A stretch of 35,206 nt of DNA from Bacteroidales bacterium (GTDB lineage Bacteria; Bacteroidota; Bacteroidia; Bacteroidales; FEN-979): assembly GCA_017882335.1 (NCBI GenBank), contig JADGPR010000001.1:91172-126377 (forward strand), given 5' to 3'. The translations under genes were made by a program, and so were the position numbers. Shown here piece by piece: positions 14,847 to 22,575 of this stretch (positions are counted from its first letter, which is position 1; each line of letters begins with the position of its first letter). Below the pieces are notes generated by a model. The model did not search any database, was not told where the DNA came from, and saw only the letters and a program-made list of their open reading frames with translations.

Positions 14847-15590
14847 TTATTTGCAACCACCGGTTTTGGCACCACCCGGGCAACAACCGCTTGCAGGTGC
14901 CTTTTTTGCTGTACTTACAAGGGTATTCACATCTGTAAGGCCATTATACTGCCCGATAACCTGTCCTGCCTTATTGATAACATAGGTCACCGGTTCTTTT
15001 GCGTTCAAGTTGCATTTAAGGCTTTGCAATAATTTTGTCTCATTTTTATCATCCATTGCAACCATCAACGTTACCGTTTTATTATCCATTTTACTGCAAG
15101 CGACAGCGCAATTTTCAATAATGCTTTTCTTTGAAGTCATTGACTCTTTGTAAACCACAATATAAACCGACTTCCCTTCAGCAAGCGATTTGATCAGTTC
15201 CGAGGATTTCGGCGTCGGGATCATATCAATTAGTTTTTCAGGTGTTGCGTCCTTTAATGCAAGTCCACCGCTTGTGGTACCATTTTTATCCAAAACAAGG
15301 ATCAGGGGCAATGGAGCACCAGCCAGGCGATACCGTGAAACCAGGTCACTATTGGTGGCATCTGAAGTATTCAATTTAATAACTAATGAAGAGGCCTTAA
15401 GGGTTTTTTTGGCGCTATTTGCTATGGAAATAGCTTTATCCGCATCGGCTCCACTGGCATTATATGCTACAAGAAAGACCGGCTTACATGATTTGTTGGC
15501 TTTTTCGATCTCGGTTGAAGTCTGGGCATTTACCCGCATCAATCCTGTAAATAGAAGAAACAGAATCAGGATGTTTTGAATCGTTTTCAT
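14847..15590 (-). CDS. Exported thioredoxin-fold-like protein with Cys-rich C-terminal tail
   Basis: The 247 residues start with a signal peptide (about 1-22, LMRVNAQ). Two segments look like successive thioredoxin-like folds: about 30-125, with the cis-Pro-like strand GAPLPLILVLDKNG (91-104), and about 140-230, with EPVTYVINKAGQVIGQYNG (199-217). Neither has a CxxC active site: the first keeps only Cys35, while the second has Cys161 and Cys165 (CAVAC) and Cys193. The end reads SGCCPGGAKTGGCK with Cys236, Cys237 and Cys246, a likely soft-metal binding tail. It is the first gene after the promoter/operator at 15614-15655. The fold assignment is tentative; export and the tail are clear. Confidence 0.7.
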   Translation of the reverse strand: MKTIQNILILFLLFTGLMRVNAQTSTEIEKANKSCKPVFLVAYNASGADADKAISIANSAKKTLKASSLVIKLNTSDATNSDLVSRYRLAGAPLPLILVLDKNGTTSGGLALKDATPEKLIDMIPTPKSSELIKSLAEGKSVYIVVYKESMTSKKSIIENCAVACSKMDNKTVTLMVAMDDKNETKLLQSLKCNLNAKEPVTYVINKAGQVIGQYNGLTDVNTLVSTAKKAPASGCCPGGAKTGGCK

Positions 15591-15613
15591 GGCTTTTGGC
15601 TTTTTATTTGACG

Positions 15614-15655
15614 CAAATATACGTTATATTTTGAAATAACGTAATAATACGTTAA
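15614..15655 (-). promoter_or_regulatory. Promoter and dyad operator of the exported-protein/ABC/ars operon
   Basis: On the minus strand TATATTTG (15614-15621) matches the TAnnTTTG -7 box, 23 bp before the start codon. Directly upstream, ACGTTAT (15621-15627) and ATAACGT (15636-15642) form a perfect 7-bp inverted repeat with 8 central bases. A third half-site ACGTTAA follows at 15649-15655. A dyad between the -7 and -33 positions is a typical repressor site; the local ArsR is the obvious candidate, though this is inferred. Confidence 0.6.
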
Positions 15656-15711
15656 AATATTTTGGGGAACCTTTTCAGGGAAATGGTATTACTTTTTGGA
15701 TGAAAGACGAT

Positions 15712-15769
15712 TAATGAGCAATGAATAATTACAGAATTATCAAATTAAAGAATTACTCATTATTCATTA
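15712..15769. repeat. 58-bp palindromic intergenic repeat, copy 2
   Basis: Arms TAATGAGCAATGAATAATT (15712-15730) and AATTACTCATTATTCATTA (15751-15769) pair over 19 bp with few mismatches. It is a relative of the element at 12437-12494, including the inner acagaatta word. The pair brackets the block of exported protein, ABC transporter and arsR. Confidence 0.8.
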
Positions 15770-15779
15770 AAAAGAACCC

Positions 15780-15911
15780 GTTGCAAAACGGATAAGCATC
15801 CATTATAAAACGGATAAGCATCGGTTGCAAAACCGATACGGTTCCGTTGTGAATTATATACGGTCCCGCTGAAGCATGGATGGGTATCCGCTGGAATTCA
15901 CTGAATATCAT
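15780..15911. repeat. Degenerate tandem array with 22-bp period, about six units
   Basis: Units of exactly 22 bp start at 15780, 15802, 15824, 15846, 15868 and 15890. Units 1 and 2 share AAAACGGATAAGCATC (15785-15800 and 15807-15822). Units 1 and 3 begin GTTGCAAAAC, and most units end in TCC or a near variant. The last unit is weak. The array is upstream of the metal-operon promoter and has no convincing open frame. Unlike a CRISPR there are no constant repeats with unrelated spacers. Confidence 0.75.
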
Positions 15912-15931
15912 GTATATAACTTGAGCCAGAA

Positions 15932-16206
15932 ATAATGAGCAATGACCAATGAATAATGACGAAAATGAGTAATGAGTAATTGCAGACCTGAATCTATGAA
16001 GAAACAAAAAATTAGGTTTTTGGAAAACTCTGTTGTAACTTTATATTGTTATACTTCGGCTGTTCGGGTTTGCAAAAAAATGCAAACTCAACCGCTCAGT
16101 ATAACTGAATCTAAGCATTTTTGCTTTCACAAACCTCCCAAGATTCAGTATAACAAACGTGCCGAAACTGGTTTTTCGAGGTGTCCTAGATAAATAAACT
16201 AAACAA
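15932..16206. other. Rest of the 616-bp non-coding gap: AATGA-word repeat and small hairpins
   Basis: At 15932-15981 words such as aatgagcaatgacc and aatgagtaatgag repeat the vocabulary of the 58-bp palindromes. Further on are three hairpins: GTTTGCA/TGCAAAC (16068-16087, A6 loop), AAGCA/TGCTT (16113-16126, T4 loop), and enclosing the latter ACTGAATCT/AGATTCAGT (16104-16112 and 16141-16149). They lead up to the start of the secreted beta-helix gene. A leader RNA or the scar of a mobile element are both possible. No protein-coding gene is supported. Confidence 0.45.
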
Positions 16207-18009
16207 ATGACTATAAACAAATACCTCATAATCTTAACAATAGTTTTGACACAAAATATTTATTTATTTTCTCAAAACATACCTTCATTCCGAATTACTG
16301 ATTGGAAATCTCCTGGCAGTTCAGCGTCATTCAATTTTCAGCAAAGTGTAGCCCTCACTTCGTTTGGAGCAGATACAAGTGGGTTTGTTGCTTGTGATAG
16401 CGCACTTCACCAAGCGATAAATGCACTAAATGGTCCGGGTGAAATATTTGTCTCCAAAGGCACCTATTTGTTTGAGCAAACCATTGAACTTCCTGATTCA
16501 ATCCTTATTCAAGGAGAAATTGATTCGTTATCGCTGGGCCCTTTAGCCCGGTTCAAGCTTTCACCGGGAAATAATAATCACGGAATAAAAATAACCGGAA
16601 GTGAAATAAATACAAATTACACAATAACCTATCCATTGATTCAAGGTCAACAAAAACTATTTGTGAACCAACCGCAGATATTCTCTGAAGGCGATTTTAT
16701 AAGATTAGTACCATTTGATGACAGTTTATTGGTAAATGATTCATGGGCTTATCATTCCACTGGCCAGATATTTCAAATTCTGCAGATTAATGGTGATAGT
16801 TTACTACTTAACAAACCTTTTAGAAGGTCATATATTGGAAATAATTTACCTGTAATCTATAAACTTATACCCCGACATCAGGTACATATAAAATGCATAA
16901 AAATAGAGCGTGTAGATACTACTACATCTCAATCCTCAAATATTTACGTAAATAGTGCGGCCGATTGTAGTATAAGCGGTATTGAAAGTTATTATTGCAA
17001 TTTCGCCCACATCGACATTCTAAACTCAATTCGCATAACTGTTGAAAATAGTTTCTTTAATAATGCATTTTCTTATGGTTCGGGCGGAAAAGGATATGGC
17101 ATTATGCTTGAGTCCACTTCAGGCGATTGTTTTATTCATCAAAATAATTTCGAACACCTGAGACATTCTATGATCTTACAATCGGGTGCAAACGGGAATG
17201 TTTTGGCATACAATTACTCTATAGATCCATATTGGACAGAAACCTCTCTTCCTTCAAATTCGGCAGGAGATTTAGTTTTACACGGTAATTATGTTTATAT
17301 GAATCTTTTGGAAAGCAATGTCGTTCAGAATATAGTCATTGACAATAGTCATGGTATTAATGGCCCTTTCAATACTTATTATAGAAACAGAGCAGAGTTG
17401 TATGGTATTTTTATGAATACTTCTCCGGCTTCAAACGGACAAAATTTTATAGGCAACCAGGTAACTAATACTTCATCTCCCTTTTTAGGGTTTTATGCTT
17501 TGCAGGGGAGTAACCATTTCGAATATGGCAATATGATAAAAGGAAATGTGATACCAATTGGCACAAATGAGCCCAATGATACAACAATGTTTGGTTATGT
17601 TTTTAATTCATTTTATGAATATATTTCTTCTGTACCACCAATAAAAAATAATAACTGGCAAACCCAAACTCCATTGATAGAGGCTAATTATCGATATCAG
17701 GTATCTGATAAAAAAGCAATTTGTAATGACATCATATATGGACCTAATTCGATTATAGGACCGAGAGAAATGATCAATAGAGAATTTGATGTTTACCCTA
17801 ATCCATTTACAAATGAATTAATCATAAAAAATAAAACAGGTAGAATGGACTATCTCATTAAAGTATACAACACATTAGGCCTATTAGTTTATACAGCGGT
17901 ATTGAGTGGTGAAAATAATATTATTGGTACCAAAGAATTGAATTCGGGGATGTATTTTTTATTTATTGAAAGTCGGGAAAAGTTTATATTTAAGATAGTG
18001 AAGTATTAA
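16207..18009 (+). CDS. Secreted right-handed beta-helix (pectate-lyase-like) protein with type IX sorting domain
   Basis: The 600-residue product has a signal peptide (about 1-23, ending YLFSQ) and a segment like the N-terminal cap of glycosyl-hydrolase-28/pectate-lyase-superfamily helices: TSFGADTSGFVACDSALHQA, then GEIFVSKGTYLFEQTIELP. Repeated short strands rich in Asn and Ile/Val follow, as in a parallel beta-helix (about 230-480). The end carries a Por/type IX sorting domain starting FDVYPNPFTNELIIKN and finishing KFIFKIVKY. It is therefore exported to the surface or medium. No catalytic residues can be named, so a lyase, hydrolase or adhesin role is open. The gene is visibly richer in A+T, with AT-ending codons, than its neighbours, which suggests recent transfer. 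Confidence 0.8.
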   Translation: MTINKYLIILTIVLTQNIYLFSQNIPSFRITDWKSPGSSASFNFQQSVALTSFGADTSGFVACDSALHQAINALNGPGEIFVSKGTYLFEQTIELPDSILIQGEIDSLSLGPLARFKLSPGNNNHGIKITGSEINTNYTITYPLIQGQQKLFVNQPQIFSEGDFIRLVPFDDSLLVNDSWAYHSTGQIFQILQINGDSLLLNKPFRRSYIGNNLPVIYKLIPRHQVHIKCIKIERVDTTTSQSSNIYVNSAADCSISGIESYYCNFAHIDILNSIRITVENSFFNNAFSYGSGGKGYGIMLESTSGDCFIHQNNFEHLRHSMILQSGANGNVLAYNYSIDPYWTETSLPSNSAGDLVLHGNYVYMNLLESNVVQNIVIDNSHGINGPFNTYYRNRAELYGIFMNTSPASNGQNFIGNQVTNTSSPFLGFYALQGSNHFEYGNMIKGNVIPIGTNEPNDTTMFGYVFNSFYEYISSVPPIKNNNWQTQTPLIEANYRYQVSDKKAICNDIIYGPNSIIGPREMINREFDVYPNPFTNELIIKNKTGRMDYLIKVYNTLGLLVYTAVLSGENNIIGTKELNSGMYFLFIESREKFIFKIVKY

Positions 18010-18083
18010 ACCCATGCTCATAACAGCGGGCTGTCATAATGTGGACGATAGCAAAAGATAATGAGCAGTGAGCGAAGCGCTTG

Positions 18084-18157
18084 TGGAGTATAGGGGAGTC
18101 GAACCCCTGACCTTTAGACTGCCAGTCTAACGCTCTAGCCAACTGAGCTAATACCCC
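18084..18157 (-). tRNA. tRNA-Ala (anticodon GGC)
   Basis: The minus strand folds into a complete 74-nt cloverleaf. The acceptor stem GGGGTAT/ATACTCC has the G3-U70 wobble that is the alanine identity element; the D-arm is GCTCAGTTGGCTAGAGC; the anticodon stem TTAGA/TCTAA encloses loop CTGGCAG; the T-arm contains GGTTCGACTCC. The discriminator is A73 and CCA is not encoded. It stands alone between the beta-helix gene and thpR. Confidence 0.97.
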
Positions 18158-18257
18158 GGAAAGAGTGGCAAAAGTATAAAATATTTTCATTAATTACCCG
18201 TTTTGTTTTTCGCTACAACGGGCATAGAGAAATGTGTACTTTTATTTTAAATTTATT

Positions 18258-18335
18258 TTAACCACAATAGTCACAGTAGGCCACAATAGAAAATATAAGT
18301 AGACTAATGTGAACTAATGTGCCTATTGTGGTTAA
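18258..18335. repeat. Palindromic word-repeat element with 13-bp perfect arms
   Basis: TTAACCACAATAG (18258-18270) and CTATTGTGGTTAA (18323-18335) are perfect reverse complements. The inner parts repeat cacaatag/cacagtag words on one side and ctaatgtg on the other, so the pairing continues imperfectly. It lies upstream of thpR and has the same build as the other word-repeat palindromes of the window. Confidence 0.75.
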
Positions 18336-18382
18336 TTCTTTGCATTAATAGCGTTCCCATCGCCTTAAAACTCATAGGTTTT

Positions 18383-18943
18383 ATGAAACGTCTCTTCGCC
18401 GCTATTAAGATCAACCCGGACAAAGCATTCCTTGACCAAATTCACGAACTTAAAAACCAGTTGCAGCACGAACGGATCAAGTGGGTGGAAGAACACAACA
18501 TCCATGTCACATTGAAATTCTTCGGGGAAACAGCGGAGGGAAGGATCCCTGAAATCAACAGGGTGCTGGAAGGGGTGGCGGCAGACATCAACGTTTTTTC
18601 TTTTTCACTTCAGAAACTGGGTGTTTTTGGAAGCTCGTATGATCCGCGGATAGTATGGGTGGGAATCGAGCCTTATGCTGACCTGGCCTTTATCATGAAG
18701 GTCTTTCACGACAAAATGAATGTCATTGGTTCTGGGCCCGACCGGCAAAACCTGGTACCGCATTTAACCCTGGGGAGAATAAAAATTTTGAAGGATAAAA
18801 AATTGTTTCAGCAGATCATTGATCAGAACAAAGAGATCTCATCGCAGGAAATAATTGTGGATCGGTTCATTCTTTTTGAAAGCATCCTGAAAAAAGAAGG
18901 GCCGGTATACCTGGCCATTAAAACCTTCCAATTGAGGAAGTAG
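18383..18943 (+). CDS. thpR: RNA 2',3'-cyclic phosphodiesterase (2H family)
   Basis: The ATG at 18383 gives MKRLFAAIKI, the normal family start, and 186 residues; an upstream in-frame ATG at 18317 lies inside the palindromic element and is rejected. The two HxT motifs of the 2H phosphoesterase fold are present: His41-Val-Thr43 (HVTLKFFGE) and His127-Leu-Thr129 (HLTLGRIK). ThpR (formerly LigT, 2'-5' RNA ligase) opens 2',3'-cyclic phosphates in RNA and can act as a ligase in vitro. It converges on the small membrane protein gene with a 15-bp gap. Confidence 0.92.
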   Translation: MKRLFAAIKINPDKAFLDQIHELKNQLQHERIKWVEEHNIHVTLKFFGETAEGRIPEINRVLEGVAADINVFSFSLQKLGVFGSSYDPRIVWVGIEPYADLAFIMKVFHDKMNVIGSGPDRQNLVPHLTLGRIKILKDKKLFQQIIDQNKEISSQEIIVDRFILFESILKKEGPVYLAIKTFQLRK

Positions 18944-18958
18944 AAAATCGTCACGGGA

Positions 18959-19300
18959 TTACTCTTTCGGCGGTAAATTCTGTTTTTCCGTCTTCCTGGC
19001 AAGAAAATGATAGATCACCAGGCTTAAGCCTCCGAAGAGACAGATCATTGAAAAATAGGATGCTTCTTCACCGAGGCAGGTATAGGCGGCAAAAACCCTT
19101 CCAAGGAGGATGCCAATACCAATACCAAGGAAAAGCAATCCCCACTTCAGGGTGGCAGTTTCGTTTCTTTTTGATTCAAAAGCGGATGCATCGGCACCTC
19201 TTTGAATCAAAAGCATACGTTCTTTTTTTCTGATAGCGAGGTACACAATACCAAAGATCATTGTGAAAAACGCTATCGGGACTAAAATTCCAGGTTCCAT
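18959..19300 (-). CDS. Small membrane protein, DUF6249-like
   Basis: The 113 residues give an N-terminal helix (LVPIAFFTMIFGIVYLAI), a basic cytoplasmic stretch with KKERMLLIQRGADASAFESKR, and two further helices (WGLLFLGIGIGILLGRVF and FSMICLFGGLSLVIYHFLA). This layout is common in small Bacteroidetes membrane proteins of unknown role. Such genes often follow an ECF sigma/anti-sigma unit, but here that unit lies 3 kb away. No function can be given. Confidence 0.75.
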   Translation of the reverse strand: MEPGILVPIAFFTMIFGIVYLAIRKKERMLLIQRGADASAFESKRNETATLKWGLLFLGIGIGILLGRVFAAYTCLGEEASYFSMICLFGGLSLVIYHFLARKTEKQNLPPKE

Positions 19301-19383
19301 TATTTTGGGTTTTAGGGGTTAGTGATTCTTTTTGCCCCTTTTGACGCACTAACAATGTTGAGGTTACAACCCTTCTTTCTTTT

Positions 19384-22300
19384 TTATTTTAAAATGACCT
19401 TTTTGATCACAAATCGTTTACTATTGACCAGTTCCACAAAATACACCCCTCTTGAAAACGTTGAAACATCAATCTTATATGTAAATTCAATTGGGATGTT
19501 TTCCAGTGATTCTCTGTACACTGTTTGCCCCCTGACATCAACAATTTGAAGGTCCATTTGTTTTTCTCCATTGGCAATGGCAATGTTCAATTCTCCTCCT
19601 GCTGGGTTGGGATAAACCGAGATTCCGGTTTCTGGTCTGTTTTCAGAAATACCGGCACAGATTTTTACCGTGATGTTTTTTACACCGTCAGTTCCTGAAC
19701 CACAGGTATTACTTCCCTGAACGGTAATCGGGCCTGAAACCGCTGCCGGGCTGATGGTTATAATTACAGAATTGGTTCCTGTTCCGGAAATGATTGATGT
19801 TCCCGTGGGAACGAACCAGGTATAAGAAGTTGCTCCGGGGATGGCCGGAACAGTATACGTATAGCTCTCATTATTTGAACAAACCGTATCGTTGCCAGCG
19901 ATGATACCTGCAGGCCCGGGTATTGTTTCCAAACTGATTGAACGGGTCTGAGGGGTACTTTCTCCGCAGTTATTAATGGCAACAATACTGATATCTCCGG
20001 CATTGGAGCCCCATAGAACAGAAATAGAATCCGTATTCTGACCGGTTACGATCGTTGCACCCACCGGTACCGTCCATAAATAAGAAGTAGCATCCGGAAC
20101 CGGGTCGATCGAGTAGCTTGTCATAGTGGCATTGCATACCAGTGCGGGTCCCTGGATGGTGGCCGGTTGCGACGGGGGTCCTGTAATAGTTATAGCCAGG
20201 ACACTTGGATTGCTGTTCCCGCATTGATTACCGGCAATCACGGATATACTTCCGCCGGTGTTCCCCCATTGAATGGTGATAGACGTTGTATTTTGTCCGC
20301 TCAAAATCAGTGCTCCAGCCGGTACCATCCAGGAATAAGTGGTAGCGCCTGTAACATTCTGAATGCTGTAAGCGGCACTAGAATCGTGACAGACAATTGC
20401 AGGCCCGTTGATAGCCCCGGGAGAATTTGGCGTCGGAATGATGCTGACGAGAGTGCTGTCGCTGCCCGTGTGAGAAGCAGCATCGACTACATTAACCCGG
20501 TACCAGGTGGTTCCGGTGGGAGACGCAACAGGATTGGGAATGTTCGGGTTATTCAGTCCCGTGATGGGTGTCCACGAAAAAGTATAGGGACTTGTTCCCC
20601 CCACCATTGTTGCCAAAAGTTGAGAGGAAGCTCCCGCACAGATCGAAGCCGGTGTTGCCGTTGCATCAACGTAAATTGCATTTCCTGCCAGGACACGGAT
20701 CGTTGCATTTCGCTGGTGTACAGGTGTGCCATTCGGACTTTTTGCAAAAAATTGCGCCTGGTAATCCCCTATCGGAACAGAGCCTGTCAATTTAATTTTT
20801 GCCAGCAGGGAACCCGGGAAAGCGGTTATACTGTTCCCGTACGGAAATGAAATCGTAAGTGTTCCTGAACCTGGTAGCGGATTGATCGTCCCCGAAAGAA
20901 GAACCGTATCTGTATAGAGTTTTACTTCCGGAATTGAAATGTTGAAGAGGGTGCTGTCGAAAGCGGTATAAAGTGTATCTATGGAATGATCGATGGCCAT
21001 GGCGAAATCGGGAAAATAGGCAGTAGCGCTCATAAAACTTCCGTTCCTGAAATCGGTCCATCCGGCCATGCCGACTTTTTTATTTGAATAGATCCCGTTA
21101 TAATCACCCTGGTAACGAGGAGTTCCTCCTCCTCCGCAGGTCGGGCAATCAATTTTCATTTTCTGATTTGAGATTCTCTGGTTGGCGACAAAATTTGCAC
21201 CTCCATCAGCAGAATAGGAAGCATAGATATATGCGCTGTCGTGTGAAGGCGTATCCCGTGTGTCCATCCACTGAACATACAGTCGCCCATTGTTCTTGTC
21301 ACACCAGATGGCGGGGTGCCATTGGTTATTGGTTTGTGTGCCGGCATCATCGTTCACTATTTTTGCTGCCGACCACGTGGTTCCCCCGTCATCGGAATAG
21401 CGGCTCCAGATATCCGGTTTATTTCCATCTCCGGGAGGATCGTTGGACGCATAAACAAGGTATAATCTTCCACGGTGAGTACCGTAACTGTTATCAGCAG
21501 CGATCATCGGGTAAGGACGGGTCCGCATTCCGGATACCGAGTTTCTTCCATTCACATCTGTTCCCACATAATTGGGAAATTGATGTGCCGACATCTGGGT
21601 AAAGGTAAGCCCTCCGTCGTGGGAGCGGTAAAAAGTATAGGTAGAGGCGAACGAAGTTCCGGAATTTGTGACCACATATACCGATCCGCCCTGAATGTTG
21701 TTATCAGGGCCCACGCAAACCATCATCCCGGGAACACTCTGGGTGGGCGGGGCAAAGGTGCTGGTGAAGGTCGCTCCGTGATCCGTGCTCCTGGAAAAGT
21801 TTCCTGATCCGTTGTTGGTCATACATGCATATACATTGTTTGCATTGGGGCCACTGGTCTGGTCGCAGGCAAGCCAGCATTTGTCATTCCCTGCAAGAGC
21901 AATAATCCCGGGCCCCCAGGTGACACCATTATCGGAAGATTTAATAACTTTTACTCCGAGGATGGAACCCCCATACATGTTCTCATAGAAAAGGTTTCCC
22001 AGGCTGTCGTAAGCAACCACCGGATCGCCCTGCATCGTTGAACCAAAAGCGGGAACTTCCGATAACCAATTAAGTCCGTCTTCCGAATGATGCGCCGTAT
22101 TGACATTGTACGCGGTGAAATACCAGGTTGGGATGGCGGGATTGGCGGTCATATTACTTTCTCCAAAATCAACTCCCAGGTTAAAATTATCCCAGTTGTT
22201 GATCGTGATGACGGTCGATGCAACGGAAATGTTTTTTGGCGCCAATAAGTTATTCAACATTGAACGGGGAAGCTGATCGAGGTTGGGATCATCCCCATTC

Positions 22301-22398
22301 TGGGAGAAAAGGTGCAGGGAGACCAGAAAGAATCCCAAAAAGACTGCAAAAACAGGCATTATCCGTAATGTCCGTTTCAAAAAAGTATTTGTGTACAT
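19384..22398 (-). CDS. Large secreted BNR/sialidase-fold protein with PKD-like domains and type IX sorting domain
   Basis: The 1004-residue protein starts with a signal peptide (about 1-33). A beta-propeller of the sialidase/BNR kind follows (about 45-470), with Asp-box-like repeats such as SSDNGVTWGPG, STDHGATFTST, SHDGGLTFTQ, SDDGGTTWSAA and SADGGANFVAN. After a linker come an Ig-like segment and three PKD-like repeats of about 85 residues, each starting GP/GN-x-x-VC and containing Y-x-W-x-VP. The end is a Por domain (ISVYPNPAGGELNIAI to RFVIKKVILK). It is exported by type IX secretion, perhaps for glycan binding or degradation. The sialidase Arg triad and catalytic Tyr/Asp cannot be assigned with confidence, so enzyme activity is open. 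Confidence 0.85.
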   Translation of the reverse strand: MYTNTFLKRTLRIMPVFAVFLGFFLVSLHLFSQNGDDPNLDQLPRSMLNNLLAPKNISVASTVITINNWDNFNLGVDFGESNMTANPAIPTWYFTAYNVNTAHHSEDGLNWLSEVPAFGSTMQGDPVVAYDSLGNLFYENMYGGSILGVKVIKSSDNGVTWGPGIIALAGNDKCWLACDQTSGPNANNVYACMTNNGSGNFSRSTDHGATFTSTFAPPTQSVPGMMVCVGPDNNIQGGSVYVVTNSGTSFASTYTFYRSHDGGLTFTQMSAHQFPNYVGTDVNGRNSVSGMRTRPYPMIAADNSYGTHRGRLYLVYASNDPPGDGNKPDIWSRYSDDGGTTWSAAKIVNDDAGTQTNNQWHPAIWCDKNNGRLYVQWMDTRDTPSHDSAYIYASYSADGGANFVANQRISNQKMKIDCPTCGGGGTPRYQGDYNGIYSNKKVGMAGWTDFRNGSFMSATAYFPDFAMAIDHSIDTLYTAFDSTLFNISIPEVKLYTDTVLLSGTINPLPGSGTLTISFPYGNSITAFPGSLLAKIKLTGSVPIGDYQAQFFAKSPNGTPVHQRNATIRVLAGNAIYVDATATPASICAGASSQLLATMVGGTSPYTFSWTPITGLNNPNIPNPVASPTGTTWYRVNVVDAASHTGSDSTLVSIIPTPNSPGAINGPAIVCHDSSAAYSIQNVTGATTYSWMVPAGALILSGQNTTSITIQWGNTGGSISVIAGNQCGNSNPSVLAITITGPPSQPATIQGPALVCNATMTSYSIDPVPDATSYLWTVPVGATIVTGQNTDSISVLWGSNAGDISIVAINNCGESTPQTRSISLETIPGPAGIIAGNDTVCSNNESYTYTVPAIPGATSYTWFVPTGTSIISGTGTNSVIITISPAAVSGPITVQGSNTCGSGTDGVKNITVKICAGISENRPETGISVYPNPAGGELNIAIANGEKQMDLQIVDVRGQTVYRESLENIPIEFTYKIDVSTFSRGVYFVELVNSKRFVIKKVILK

Positions 22399-22538
22399 AG
22401 GGTATATTTTTTCGGAACAATTTTAAATATTACAATACAAACATATAAAAAATACTGAATGTCTGCAAGAATAATTGCTTTTATGCCGTCATTATTTTTA
22501 ACTTTAACATTGAATTATCAGGGATATTTTTCGTTTTA

Positions 22539-22567
22539 TGTAACCCCGTCACCTTATTAACGTCTAA
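22539..22567 (+). promoter_or_regulatory. Candidate ECF-type autoregulated promoter
   Basis: TGTAACC (22539-22545), 15 bases, then CGTCTAA (22561-22567) match the TGTAAC...CGTCTA element often found ahead of Bacteroidetes ECF sigma genes. It is read by ECF sigma factors themselves. It ends 8 bp before the ATG, giving an almost leaderless mRNA. Confidence 0.62.
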
Positions 22568-22575
22568 GTCACAAA

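Noticed and set aside
7992-15590. A mercury resistance (mer) operon
   Set aside because: No MerA, MerB, MerT/P or MerR is present; the regulator is ArsR-type and the exporter is ACR3.
15780-15911. CRISPR array
   Set aside because: Units are directly adjacent 22-mers that drift in sequence, without constant repeats separated by unrelated spacers, and no cas genes are present.
15753-16007. 84-codon minus-strand frame over the repeat-rich gap
   Set aside because: Its sequence is produced by the 22-bp array and the AATGA-word repeats; no ribosome site or family features.
20167-20850. 227-codon plus-strand frame inside the large secreted BNR protein gene
   Set aside because: Arg/Ser/Cys-rich shadow of the PKD-like repeats on the opposite strand.
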